Positions 36,292 to 43,633 of a stretch of 43,633 nt of DNA are shown in pieces. The position numbers and the translations under genes are program-made. The notes under the pieces are model-generated. The model had not been told where the DNA came from, ran no database searches, and saw only the letters and a list, made by a program, of their open reading frames with translations. Source of the DNA: Myxococcales bacterium (GTDB taxonomy: Bacteria > Myxococcota_A > Polyangia > Haliangiales > Haliangiaceae). The stretch spans positions 1-43,633 of the forward strand of contig JAAEPE010000803.1 in the NCBI GenBank assembly GCA_024222395.1. Direction: 5' to 3'. The stretch's first letter is position 1, and each line of letters opens with the position of its first letter.

Positions 36292-36310
36292 GCGCCTTGG
36301 GCGCTGTTTT
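36292..36310 (+). terminator. Intrinsic terminator of the tamB operon
   Basis: GCGCC (36292-36296) pairs with GGCGC (36300-36304) around TTG, followed by TGTTTT. It lies 67 nt past the stop of the BamA/TamA gene. The stem is short but GC-only. Confidence 0.55.
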
Positions 36311-36363
36311 CCGGTGTTCACGCAGGCGCAAAGCGTCTTGGCCAGCGCCAGCGCCAGCTCACG

Positions 36364-36477
36364 CTACTTCTTTGACTTCTTCGCAGACTCGATCTTGCGC
36401 TTGATGCGCGCTTTGAGGCTGTTCTGTGCTCGTTTACGACGCATCTTCTGTGAGCGTCTGGAATCTCCGCGACCCAT
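36364..36477 (-). CDS. 37-residue highly basic protein
   Basis: Below the usual length cut. The ATG at 36477 is preceded by AGGAG with a spacing of 9 nt. The product starts MGRGDSRRSQKMRRKRAQ and has 17 Lys/Arg among 37 residues, no Cys, and ends KKSKK. The MGRGD beginning recalls the tiny ribosomal protein bTHX (MGKGD...), but the rest does not match it, so this may be another ribosome-associated or nucleic-acid-binding peptide. It lies 73 bp downstream of ygfZ on the same strand. An overlapping ATG at 36484 opens only a 16-codon frame and is unlikely. Confidence 0.65.
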   Translation of the reverse strand: MGRGDSRRSQKMRRKRAQNSLKARIKRKIESAKKSKK

Positions 36478-36550
36478 AATTCATATCTCCTGAAGGTGTA
36501 AGTGCCAGAAATACCCAGCGGGCGGACTTTGCCCAGTTGGCGAGCGATTG

Positions 36551-37339
36551 TCAACCGCCCGCGAATGGAAGGCCAGAGACTGTGGCTTCTAGGTCACCTA
36601 CCTTGACCACACTGCCTGGCTCCCAGGCACTCTTGTGCACGTAGGCCAGTGCAATGCTGCCCAATTGCTCACTCATGACGGCGGAGGTCACCTGGCCACC
36701 CTTTGGCTCTTCTTTGGTCGCCAGCTCCCCGCCGACTGGCAGGAGCACGCCACCGCCACCGATGAGGCCACACAATCGCTTGCTCCCACCACCGCCGCGG
36801 GCGCGTACCCGGGCGACTGGTTCTTGGCCCGTGAAACAGCCCTTCTCGTAGTCGATAAGCCGTATCAGCTGGGATTCGAAGGGGAAGTTGGCGGCGCTCA
36901 CATCGACCCCGAAGCGCGGCATGCCCGCTTCAATTCGGCGACACTCAATTGCCTCCTCGGTTGCCCCGGCCTCGCAGGCCTCAAGCACCGGGCGGGCCGT
37001 CCAAACTGCATCTGCACTTTCCCAACACGAGTGCATCGGGTGGGCCTTCACTTCGAGTTCCACATCATCCATCACAATGTGCCGATCCAGTGTCTCCAAA
37101 GTGACCTCGAAGAGTTCGGGGGCACAACTCACCAGGAGATGGTTCGCGAACGCCTGTACGTCGAATATGGAGAGCAGCCTGGCCTTGTGGTTGAGCATAA
37201 GCGTTCGCAGCCAGTCGCCGTCTTGCATGGATTGCACGTTCCCACTGACCATGCCGTTCAGGAAGCGCACCCGGTCGCCTCCTTCGACAGCGATGTGTCG
37301 CCAGTCGCTCTGATCCACAATGATGGTCTCTGCACTCAT
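36551..37339 (-). CDS. ygfZ: YgfZ/GcvT-like folate-binding protein
   Basis: 262 residues. YgfZ binds tetrahydrofolate and supports some Fe-S enzymes such as MiaB. The family signature K-G-C-[FY]-x-G-Q-E is seen as KGCFTGQEPVARVRARG (about residues 163-179), with the Cys that is essential in E. coli. The N-terminus (RFLNGMVSGNVQSMQDGDWL) also matches. The ATG at 37339 begins MSAETIIVDQ; an in-frame GTG at 37360 is an alternative. The basic 37-residue gene follows on the same strand, and the lipoprotein-mod operon diverges upstream. Confidence 0.92.
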   Translation of the reverse strand: MSAETIIVDQSDWRHIAVEGGDRVRFLNGMVSGNVQSMQDGDWLRTLMLNHKARLLSIFDVQAFANHLLVSCAPELFEVTLETLDRHIVMDDVELEVKAHPMHSCWESADAVWTARPVLEACEAGATEEAIECRRIEAGMPRFGVDVSAANFPFESQLIRLIDYEKGCFTGQEPVARVRARGGGGSKRLCGLIGGGGVLLPVGGELATKEEPKGGQVTSAVMSEQLGSIALAYVHKSAWEPGSVVKVGDLEATVSGLPFAGG

Positions 37340-37420
37340 GCCCCGAAGATGCAGCGGCACGCTCTAAGAAGCAAGCAGCCACAATTCACAGGCTTGGTCA
37401 GGGTGGCAGGGAGGGGCGGC

Positions 37421-37466
37421 GCACCACAGGCCTGTTTCGGGGGGGGCCTCCCCCACCAAGTGGTGC
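37421..37466. repeat. Inverted repeat in the ygfZ/mod divergent region
   Basis: GCACCAC (37421-37427) with GTGGTGC (37460-37466), extended by AGGCC (37428-37432) and GGCCT (37445-37449), around a G-run and C-run. It lies between two divergent start codons and could be an operator or a cruciform. Role unknown. Confidence 0.6.
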
Positions 37467-37514
37467 GAAGCCGCCCACCTCGTGCCGGGCCCCAGGCAAT
37501 GCTACGGTGCCCCC

Positions 37515-38828
37515 ATGATGCGGTCTTGGAGTACAGGCATCGCCGCTCTCGGCCTAGTGGCGAGCGCCGCGAGCTGCGATGGCACCTCCAAGGCCATCGA
37601 TCCATTTCCGATTCAGATCGACCTCACAACTGGGCCTGTCATTCTGAAAGCCGAAGAAGGCAGCAAGGGAGAGTTTGACATTGTGGTCGACGTGCTCAGC
37701 CCGATCACGGTTCTGGATAGCTATCGAGCGGGCGACGTGATCCAAGATCCCCTTCGTCGCCTGGTGGAACTCACTCTATACGGCACCTCCGATCCACCCA
37801 TACCCCGATTCCAGTTCCGAGGCGTCACCGCCTACGATTTGCACAGCTGCTATCCCAGTGAGGCTCTCTGTCTCGCTGGTGAGGCAGAGAATAGCCGCGA
37901 GGTCTACGGAATCCTAGGCTCAAACTTGCTCTCGCGCTCGTCCGTGCGCTTCGACTTTTCCGGTAGCGAGATGCGGTTCTTCCCTGATACGGCGGGAACG
38001 GATAGCGAGCGCACACTTGCCTGTGATGCAGTTTTCGGGTCCCCTTTTGCGGGCGGAGGTACTCTACTCATCAACGGAAGCGAAGTGCGATTTGGCGCAT
38101 TGCGTCCCACCCTTGGCGTCTGCATGCACACCGAAGTCGTTGGCGAACTCGGTCTCCAAGCGGACACGAGCGTAGAAGAATTCGGCACTGATGTGCAAAT
38201 GGCAATTTCCACTGCCATTGGCCCGAGTCTGCTCACCGAAGAGGCCTACGTTCGCTACGCCGCATCTGGTGATGCGCCGGCAATCGAGACCCTCGAACCC
38301 GCCACGGTCTACCTGCCTTCCGGCCCCGTCCAAGGCAAGCTGGCCGAGGTGCCCTTCTTGGCTCTTACAGGCGATATCGGCGGAGATTCGAATGGTCGTG
38401 GACCGTGCCGAGAGCTATATGCCAACGCTCGCATGCGCGAGATCAGGAGTTGCGCCATGGATCCCGTGAACTGCCCTTGCCCTGAAGATCGAGAGACATG
38501 CAAAGCGGCAGCAGCGGTTGAGCTTGGCCTCACAGTTCGAATCTTGGTGGTGCAAAGTGGCTTGCCACTCCTGCAGGCACTGCGGGACGAGCTGCGGCCG
38601 CAAGTTCCAGAACTCGATGGCGTGCTAGGCGTGGAGGCACTGCGCAGCTTGCAGGTGGAGTTTGACTTTCCCAACAAGCGAATTCTCATGCGCTGCAAGG
38701 ACCTCGGAACATGTATAACCCGCCCCCAGGTTCGCAATCAGATTAATCTCACCAGGCTTGAGGAGTGCAGCCGGGCGGAAGCGGACATCCGCGCGGACCA
38801 GGGAGCAGACGCGGGTGTCATCCCGTAG
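37515..38828 (+). CDS. Lipoprotein with degenerate retropepsin-like folds
   Basis: 437 residues. The first of two adjacent ATGs begins a lipoprotein signal with LGLVASAASC (Cys near 21). Two segments read like aspartic-protease cores, each with a flap-type G-x-L-G-x-x-x-L-x-x-x-x-V-x-x-D-F stretch: GILGSNLLSRSSVRFDF (about 136-152) and GVLGVEALRSLQVEFDF (about 371-387). However, the catalytic D-[TS]-G is not found; at the expected place is VDVLSPITVLD. Many Cys (CYPSEALC, CPCPEDRETC) suggest disulphides. It starts an operon with modABC (modA ATG 17 nt after its stop). It may bind a ligand or act in oxyanion handling; function unknown. Confidence 0.7.
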   Translation: MMRSWSTGIAALGLVASAASCDGTSKAIDPFPIQIDLTTGPVILKAEEGSKGEFDIVVDVLSPITVLDSYRAGDVIQDPLRRLVELTLYGTSDPPIPRFQFRGVTAYDLHSCYPSEALCLAGEAENSREVYGILGSNLLSRSSVRFDFSGSEMRFFPDTAGTDSERTLACDAVFGSPFAGGGTLLINGSEVRFGALRPTLGVCMHTEVVGELGLQADTSVEEFGTDVQMAISTAIGPSLLTEEAYVRYAASGDAPAIETLEPATVYLPSGPVQGKLAEVPFLALTGDIGGDSNGRGPCRELYANARMREIRSCAMDPVNCPCPEDRETCKAAAAVELGLTVRILVVQSGLPLLQALRDELRPQVPELDGVLGVEALRSLQVEFDFPNKRILMRCKDLGTCITRPQVRNQINLTRLEECSRAEADIRADQGADAGVIP

Positions 38829-38845
38829 TAGATTCGCCGTATAGG

Positions 38846-39601
38846 ATGATTCGCAATCTCGCCATCTTTGCGCTGCTGCTCGCGTGCGGACTTGCCAGTC
38901 CTGCTTGCTCAAAGCCGGAATCCAAGAAACTCCAGGTCGCGGCCGCATCGTCCCTCGCCGGAGCGCTTGAGAGTGTCGGGAAAGCCTACGCGGCAAAGAC
39001 TGGTACCGAGATATCACTAATCCTCTCCTCGTCAGGAAAGCTGAGGCAGCAAATCCTTGAGGGAGCGCCCTATGATGTCTTTGTTTCGGCCAACCTCGCG
39101 TATCTCAAAGACCTCGAAGCTTCGGGTGATGTTTCCAAGGGCAGCGTCAGTGTCTACGCTGAAGGTCGTCTCGCCATGTGGGTCAAGACAGGTGACGCCC
39201 CGGCAGACTTGGCCGCACTTGCGAGTTCTTCCTATGAGCACATCGCGATTGCCAACCCCGAGCACGCCCCATACGGCACCGCGGCGCGCCAGGCCATGCA
39301 ATCAGAGAAGCTCTGGTCAAAGCTCGAGTCCCGAGTGGTTCGCGGTTCGAGCGTGCGTCAAGCCATGCAATATGCGGAGAGTGGCAATGCGGAGGTCGCC
39401 CTTGTCGCACACTCACTCGCACTTCACGGAGGTGGCGCATTCACGCTAATTCCCGCATCGATGCACGCCCCGCTACAACAAGGAATTGGCATTGTCGCAA
39501 AGACGCCAAGAGGCGCCGCAGCCGAGGCCTTTGTGCAGTTTCTAGAATCGGCGGAGGGAGCCGCACTCCTCAAACCATATGGCTTGCAAGCTAGGCGATA
39601 A
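38846..39601 (+). CDS. modA: Molybdate-binding lipoprotein ModA
   Basis: 251 residues from the ATG at 38846. Periplasmic receptor of an oxyanion (molybdate or tungstate) ABC transporter. A lipobox (ASPAC, Cys near 20) tethers it. The ModA family segments are clear: VAAASSLAGALESVGKAY, ISLILSSSGKLRQQILEGAP with the two Ser that hold the oxyanion, DVFVSANLAYLKDLEASGDV, and IANPEHAPYGTAARQAM. The upstream lipoprotein gene ends 17 bp before. No Moco riboswitch or ModE palindrome was found before the operon. Confidence 0.92.
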   Translation: MIRNLAIFALLLACGLASPACSKPESKKLQVAAASSLAGALESVGKAYAAKTGTEISLILSSSGKLRQQILEGAPYDVFVSANLAYLKDLEASGDVSKGSVSVYAEGRLAMWVKTGDAPADLAALASSSYEHIAIANPEHAPYGTAARQAMQSEKLWSKLESRVVRGSSVRQAMQYAESGNAEVALVAHSLALHGGGAFTLIPASMHAPLQQGIGIVAKTPRGAAAEAFVQFLESAEGAALLKPYGLQARR

Positions 39602-39634
39602 GAGCTTCACCAGCACTCGGGATAGACGCATCGT

Positions 39635-40297
39635 ATGAATTGGGATCCACTATGGCTATCGTACAAGGTAGCCACGATAGCGACACTGATGTCGATTATC
39701 GTCGGCGTTGGAGTGGCGACGCTCTTGTCTCAGGTTCGCTTCCGAGGACGAGAACTCGTAGACGCCTTGGTGACGGTTCCGATGGTTATGCCGCCAACGG
39801 TACTCGGCTACTACGTGCTCACCGCCGTCGGAAAGAACTCCTGGCTAGGACAAACCTACGAGTCTCTTACCGGAGGGCACATCGCCTTCTCCGTCGTCGG
39901 CTGTGTCATCGCTGCCTTCGTAGGTTCGGTGCCTCTAGTCATAAAGTCGGCACGCTCGGCACTCGAGCGAGTGGATCCAACGGTCGTTCGGGCCGCCCGC
40001 ACTCTCGGTGCGAGCCCCTTGCGCGCCTACCTCACGGTACAGCTCCCCCTCGCAGCGCCCGGCATCGCAGCTGGTGTGATGCTCGCCTTTGCCCGTGCGC
40101 TAGGAGACTTCGGCGTCACTGTCATGGTTGCGGGCTCTATTCCCGGCCAAACCCAAACTGCGGCCCTCTACGTCTACGAGCAGGTTGCAAAACAAGCACC
40201 CGCTGGTGCGATGGTTGCTGTACTCACGGCCACGGCAATTGGCGTCCTCTATGCCGTCAACAGCATCGGACGGCGCGCAGATGTGCAATACGGATGA
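39635..40297 (+). CDS. modB: Molybdate ABC transporter permease ModB
   Basis: 220 residues, five spans (first about 8-30). The cytoplasmic EAA loop that docks on ModC is visible as VRAARTLGASPLRAYLTVQLP (about 126-146; conserved core ARTLGASPLRAYLTV). Further ModB features are MVMPPTVLGYYVL and FARALGDFGVTVMVAGSIPG. The gene begins 33 bp after modA and its TGA overlaps the ATG of modC (ATGA), which implies coupled translation. Confidence 0.94.
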   Translation: MNWDPLWLSYKVATIATLMSIIVGVGVATLLSQVRFRGRELVDALVTVPMVMPPTVLGYYVLTAVGKNSWLGQTYESLTGGHIAFSVVGCVIAAFVGSVPLVIKSARSALERVDPTVVRAARTLGASPLRAYLTVQLPLAAPGIAAGVMLAFARALGDFGVTVMVAGSIPGQTQTAALYVYEQVAKQAPAGAMVAVLTATAIGVLYAVNSIGRRADVQYG

Positions 40298-41085
40298 GCG
40301 AGAAGCCAAAGAGTTCCGCCCTCGACATTGCATTGCACGTTGTGCGCGAAGGGCATGGGCAGAGCTTCCAACTCGACGTCGAGTTCACGGCGCACACGGG
40401 CATCAACATCCTCTTTGGCCCCTCTGGCTCGGGGAAGAGCACCATCCTGCAAGCGGTCGCAGGGCTCTACAGGCCCGGCAAAGGCCACATTCGCCTCGGT
40501 GACGAAGTCTGGAGTGAGAGCCAGAGCGGCGTCTTTCTCCCCCCTGAGAAGCGAGGCGTCGCCTATCTCTTTCAGAGTTTGGCGCTCTTTCCCCACATGA
40601 CCGCTACACAGAACGTCTGCTACGGCATGAGTAGACAGCTCAGTCGAGCGCAGCGCGAAGAGCGCGCCCACGATCTACTGGGCAGGGTCGGCGCAAACCA
40701 TCTAAGCAGCAGAAAACCTAAGACTTTCTCTGGCGGCGAAGCACAGCGCGTAGCACTTGCACGAGCCCTGGCAACGAGCCCCAGGGTGCTCCTTCTCGAT
40801 GAGCCATTCTCAGCCCTCGACCGCGACTTGCGGGTACAACTCGCCCAATTGGTCGTTGAGCTTGTGCACGAGCTTGGCATTCCAGCGCTCCAGGTCACAC
40901 ACAACCATGGCGAAGCGGCTTCCATGGGCTCCCGAGTGCTCAAGATGAGCAATGGACGAATTGTTGAGGATGGCTCCCCTGGCGAAGTCTTGGAAGATCA
41001 TAGAGACTTCAGCGATATCGGAAAGACTCCGATGCTGGGGCTATTGCCTCACACGCTCAAGGTGCCTCACACGCTCAAGGAGTAA
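40294..41085 (+). CDS. modC: Molybdate ABC transporter ATPase ModC, without TOBE domain
   Basis: 263 residues from ATG at 40294; a longer open frame upstream overlaps modB and is not used. Walker A GPSGSGKST, Q-loop LFQSLALFPH, signature FSGGEAQRVALARAL, Walker B VLLLDEPFSALD and the switch His (QVTHNHGEA) are complete. E. coli ModC has 352 residues with a C-terminal TOBE (Mop-like) pair that senses molybdate; here the protein ends soon after the ATPase core with LPHTLKVPHTLKE, so regulation by bound oxyanion is probably lost. The last 18 codons region is a duplicated 18-bp unit. Its end overlaps the convergent MFS gene by 11 bp. Confidence 0.9.
   Translation: MSEKPKSSALDIALHVVREGHGQSFQLDVEFTAHTGINILFGPSGSGKSTILQAVAGLYRPGKGHIRLGDEVWSESQSGVFLPPEKRGVAYLFQSLALFPHMTATQNVCYGMSRQLSRAQREERAHDLLGRVGANHLSSRKPKTFSGGEAQRVALARALATSPRVLLLDEPFSALDRDLRVQLAQLVVELVHELGIPALQVTHNHGEAASMGSRVLKMSNGRIVEDGSPGEVLEDHRDFSDIGKTPMLGLLPHTLKVPHTLKE
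41045..41080. repeat. 18-bp perfect direct repeat at the end of modC
   Basis: Two identical adjacent units (41045-41062, 41063-41080) encode PHTLKV and PHTLKE at the modC C-terminus and end 5 nt before its stop. It suggests a recent small duplication at the modC/MFS junction. Confidence 0.85.
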
Positions 41086-42322
41086 GGCGCTCTCCGGATC
41101 TTTTGCCGAGGGCTACAGCCAAGAGCACTGATGCGAAGACTACGTATCCGGCAAAGTAGAGACACACCCGTTCAATCGAGACACCTGCATCCATGAAGAG
41201 TCCAACAATGACAGGCCCAATCGCGGAGGCGAGCACCGCCAGCGCGGTCACAAGGCTCTTGATAGCGCCGATGCTGCCAACGCCGTAGAGTTCGGCCCAC
41301 ATGGCAGAGACCGCCGTGTGACTAATACCCACGCTCGCGCCAAAGAACATGAAATAGGGCCACACACTCCACGGCTGTCGAAGTGTGCCAGCCACAACCA
41401 AGCCCACAGCCATGGGCAAGAGCATCATGGGCACGAGTCTAATACCGCCAATCTTGTCGATAAGCGTTCCGCAGACCAGGCCGACGAGAGTACTCGCAAG
41501 GGCGTAGACGCCGTAGCTGCCAACGATCCACTCGTTTGACCATCCCTTGGCTTCTGCGAGGCTCAGATGTGTGAAGAAGAGCGCGGTGGCTATCATGGCC
41601 GGCGCCAAGAGACCGGGAAGCAGGAGGTAGAAGCGAGGATCGCGAAGCACCTCCCCGCGCGTCCAGCTCCGCCGCCCAGAAGAGTTCTGATTGTCCCCCC
41701 CATCAAGGCTGCGCAGGTGCTCTTCGTGACGGCCACCATGACCGCGCAAGAGCCACATGAGCGCGGGCAGTAGGACGATCGCAAGAAAGACGCCCATCGT
41801 CGCGAACGACGTTCTCCAGCTCCACGCTTCGGTGATCGCCAGCGAGATTCTTGGCAAGCAGGCCTCCCCCGCTGCAAAGCCCAGAGTTGCCAGTGCAATC
41901 GCCCGACCTCGCCCTTCTTCGAAGTAACGGGCCATGCTCGTCATTGAGATATGGCTCATGAGCCCCTGCCCGCCCTGTCGCAGCAGGAAGATGGCGAGGG
42001 CCAGCGTCACAACACCTGCGCTCAGCGTCATGGCGGCGATGCCCGTGAGAAGTAGCAGTACGGCAGCAGCCGTGTAGCGTGGAAGGGAAACCAGGTCGAT
42101 GAGTCTTCCGGTGCTTGGCAAGGCAATGGCACTCGCAAGAGTGCCCACCAGATAGACCGCGCCCCACTCGGTGTGGGATAGGGAGAACTCGAGTTGAATA
42201 CTTGGGCTGAAGCTTCCGAGGAAATAGGTCTGCCCGAAACTCGAGGCAAATGCGACCAGGAACCCGAAGCCCACGAAGCGGCGGTTTGCGACAATGAAGC
42301 GCAGATACGGCATGACCGGCAT
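41075..42322 (-). CDS. Major facilitator superfamily transporter (OFA/MCT-like)
   Basis: 415 residues from ATG at 42322 with 12 predicted spans and the fold halves expected of MFS. The segment GRLIDLVSLPRY is the loop after span 2 (motif A of MFS, G-x-x-x-D-x-x-x-x-R), FFTHLSLAEAKGWSNEWI precedes span 8, and GTLIDKIGGIRLVP repeats motif A in the second half. The overall pattern is close to OFA or monocarboxylate-type carriers, so an organic acid is a possible substrate, but this is a guess. The long upstream frame (to 42538) was not used, because a promoter with TATAAG ends 9 nt before the ATG. It overlaps the end of modC tail to tail. Confidence 0.88.
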   Translation of the reverse strand: MPVMPYLRFIVANRRFVGFGFLVAFASSFGQTYFLGSFSPSIQLEFSLSHTEWGAVYLVGTLASAIALPSTGRLIDLVSLPRYTAAAVLLLLTGIAAMTLSAGVVTLALAIFLLRQGGQGLMSHISMTSMARYFEEGRGRAIALATLGFAAGEACLPRISLAITEAWSWRTSFATMGVFLAIVLLPALMWLLRGHGGRHEEHLRSLDGGDNQNSSGRRSWTRGEVLRDPRFYLLLPGLLAPAMIATALFFTHLSLAEAKGWSNEWIVGSYGVYALASTLVGLVCGTLIDKIGGIRLVPMMLLPMAVGLVVAGTLRQPWSVWPYFMFFGASVGISHTAVSAMWAELYGVGSIGAIKSLVTALAVLASAIGPVIVGLFMDAGVSIERVCLYFAGYVVFASVLLAVALGKRSGERLTP

Positions 42323-42331
42323 TGGCCGAGC

Positions 42332-42360
42332 CTTATAGTCATTGGCGCTCAAAATGACAT
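42332..42360 (-). promoter_or_regulatory. Promoter of the MFS gene, near-leaderless
   Basis: On the minus strand ATGTCA (42360-42355) and TATAAG (42337-42332) are 17 nt apart. Transcription would begin 2 nt before the ATG at 42322. No SD is present. Confidence 0.5.
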
Positions 42361-42426
42361 TGCTAGTTTGAGCAAAACGCCCAACTCTGTGGTGACCTGG
42401 AACCCTAGGCCGATAGATCCCGCATG

Positions 42427-42518
42427 CTGGGTAAATCCCAGAATGGTCGCAACGTGCAAACCGTAAGTATCTGATATTTCGACGTTTGGGATCATATTTC
42501 CCAGGGCACATATTGTGC
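42427..42518. promoter_or_regulatory. Three palindromes between the MFS and vWA genes
   Basis: CTGGG-TAAAT-CCCAG (42427-42441), TGGGA-TCATATT-TCCCA (42487-42503) and GCACA-TAT-TGTGC (42506-42518) lie in the 210-nt divergent region. The last two stand 14-46 nt before the start of the vWA gene and may be operators of it. TATTGT at 42511-42516 could be a -10 box. Confidence 0.45.
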
Positions 42519-42532
42519 AACGATGAGGCAAG

Positions 42533-43633
42533 ATGCAATGTACTCGACTCGGAGCCCTTAGCCCCCTCCTGCTAGCAGCCTCCTGCACCCAATCAGGGCA
42601 GCAGGCACAACTCGATTTGGAGCGAGCGGACATTCTCGATGCCTGTGCGCCAGCGCGTGTCATGCTCGTGCTCGATCAATCCAGCTCGATGCAGACCGGT
42701 ACGATCAACGGCGATACCAAGTGGAGCATCGCGACCAACGCGATCGACGCTGTCACCGGCGAGTTCGAGAACAATTTGGAGATGGGTCTCATGGCCTTTC
42801 CCGCAAACGGCCAATGCTCCCCGGGTGAAACGCTTGTCCAGCCCGCTCTGGGCCGTCGTGGCGCCATTGGCGATGAGCTTGCGAGCCCGCCCCCAGAAGG
42901 TGGGAACTGGACCCCAATGGCGGAGACCTTGGGTGCCGCTGCCCAAGAGCCATCCCTACAACCGAACTCGGGCGGGGGTGACCGCTACGTCCTACTCGTC
43001 ACCGATGGTTGGCAATGGTGCGATCCGTACGACGCCTCCACCCGCTTCAATGCCGTCGACCGAGTCCAAGAGCTCCGCGACATGGGCGTTACCACCTTCG
43101 TCGTTGGCTTCGGCAATAGCGTCGATGCCCGCGCCCTCAATCTCATGGCCGTTGCTGCTGGTACCGAGCAGGCCGGTTGCGATGAGAGTGGTGCCACTCC
43201 AGATGCCGCCAACCCCTGCTACTTCCATGCCGACAGCCCCCTCGAACTGCAAACCGCCTTACAAGACATCGTCGTCTCCATTACCGGCGAAGTGTGCGAT
43301 GGATTGGACAATGACTGCGATGGCGCCGTCGACGAAAATCTAGAGCGCGACTGCGCAAGCGATTGTGGAAGTGGTAGCGAAACCTGTACCGACGGCTCAT
43401 GGGGCGGCTGTGATGCCCCCTCTGTCGAAGATGAAATCTGCGACGGCCTCGACAACGACTGCGACGGGATATCCGACCCAGGCTGTGAGTGTGCCGCCGG
43501 AGAGCAGCAGGCATGCGGCACGGCACCGAACGTCGGAGAGTGTCAATCCGGGATTCAGACCTGTGACGCGAGTGGGCAATGGGGCGATTGCGAAGGCGAG
43601 GTCTTTCCCCGAGATGAGATTTGCGATGGATTA
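42533..43633 (+). CDS. vWA lipoprotein with MopE-like CDGxDNDCDG repeats (cut at window end)
   Basis: At least 367 residues, still open at the last base. The signal LGALSPLLLAASC has a lipobox. The vWA domain follows with an intact metal site: LVLDQSSSM (DxSxS), the Thr in NWTPMAETL and the Asp in LLVTDG; then VQELRDMGVTTFVVGFGNS. From about residue 257 the chain turns into Cys/Asp-rich repeats (EVCDGLDNDCDGAVDE, EICDGLDNDCDGISDP, EICDGL at the very end), a putative metal-binding motif found in MopE-like proteins and common in Myxococcota. The product is probably a surface or periplasmic metal-binding adhesin-like protein. The MFS gene diverges. Confidence 0.88.
   Translation, partial: MQCTRLGALSPLLLAASCTQSGQQAQLDLERADILDACAPARVMLVLDQSSSMQTGTINGDTKWSIATNAIDAVTGEFENNLEMGLMAFPANGQCSPGETLVQPALGRRGAIGDELASPPPEGGNWTPMAETLGAAAQEPSLQPNSGGGDRYVLLVTDGWQWCDPYDASTRFNAVDRVQELRDMGVTTFVVGFGNSVDARALNLMAVAAGTEQAGCDESGATPDAANPCYFHADSPLELQTALQDIVVSITGEVCDGLDNDCDGAVDENLERDCASDCGSGSETCTDGSWGGCDAPSVEDEICDGLDNDCDGISDPGCECAAGEQQACGTAPNVGECQSGIQTCDASGQWGDCEGEVFPRDEICDGL

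Noticed and set aside
37350-37514. Molybdenum cofactor riboswitch or ModE site upstream of mod
   Set aside because: The inverted repeat here has the wrong arms and spacing for both; nothing else matches.
36635-37678. Plus-strand frame of 347 codons opposite ygfZ
   Set aside because: No family features, overlaps a clear YgfZ and runs into the mod lipoprotein gene.
39640-40293. Upstream extension of the modC frame across modB
   Set aside because: ATPase homology begins at the ATGA junction; the extension is Arg-rich noise in the wrong frame of modB.
42639-43343. Plus-strand frame of 234 codons inside the vWA gene
   Set aside because: Different frame from the vWA/MopE protein, which has clear motifs; it is a shadow.

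Overview
The window looks like chromosomal DNA of a Gram-negative bacterium of the Myxococcota / former Deltaproteobacteria type. This is inferred from several things: a eukaryotic-like Ser/Thr kinase with an N-terminal zinc ribbon, many lipoproteins, two myxobacterial-style outer-membrane beta-barrel proteins, a vWA protein with MopE-like CDGxDNDCDG repeats, a tamB/BamA-family pair, and an Smc closely resembling the myxobacterial type. GC content is high, several genes start with GTG or TTG, and there is no sign of phage, plasmid, transposase, CRISPR or tRNA.

Layout. Positions 1-9533 are read on the minus strand: cmk, rpsA (with its leader), a small structured-RNA candidate, lapA-lapB, an AI-2E family permease, a TPR/glycine-rich envelope protein and a Ser/Thr kinase closed by a strong terminator. 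Positions 9657-17430 are read on the plus strand. They hold two small membrane proteins, then an unusual operon (parvulin-like lipoprotein, Roadblock/LC7 protein, DUF4350, MoxR ATPase, DUF58), then a lipoprotein with propeller-like repeats. Smc (minus) lies at 17774-21808, with two diverged 159-bp tandem repeats behind its stop codon. Divergent from it are an Ig/carboxypeptidase-regulatory membrane protein, ftsY and two outer-membrane beta-barrel genes ending in a textbook terminator. Then come a small lipoprotein, a frameshifted PDZ gene, the tamB plus BamA/TamA pair, a 37-residue basic protein and ygfZ (minus), a lipoprotein plus modABC operon, a convergent MFS permease, and a vWA/MopE lipoprotein cut by the window end.

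How the genes work together. Much of the window concerns the envelope: LPS-control proteins LapA/LapB, co-translational membrane targeting (FtsY), outer-membrane assembly (TamB with a BamA/TamA protein) and likely customers of that machinery (two beta-barrels and several lipoproteins). The MoxR-DUF58-DUF4350 set is a chaperone-like module that usually acts on membrane or secreted clients. Smc, cmk, rpsA and ftsY are core housekeeping genes.

Points most worth a second look: (a) the tandem repeats behind smc, in which a short stem shows two compensatory base-pair changes; (b) a roughly 140-residue acidic, Ala-rich insertion in the Smc ATPase head that contains a 12-bp minisatellite; (c) a 6S-RNA-like fold between rpsA and lapA; (d) a 37-residue, 46% Lys/Arg protein with a strong ribosome-binding site; (e) the Roadblock and parvulin genes inside a MoxR operon; (f) repeated placement of -10-like boxes 6-9 nt ahead of start codons, suggesting leaderless mRNAs. 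No wholly new defence or mobile system is visible.
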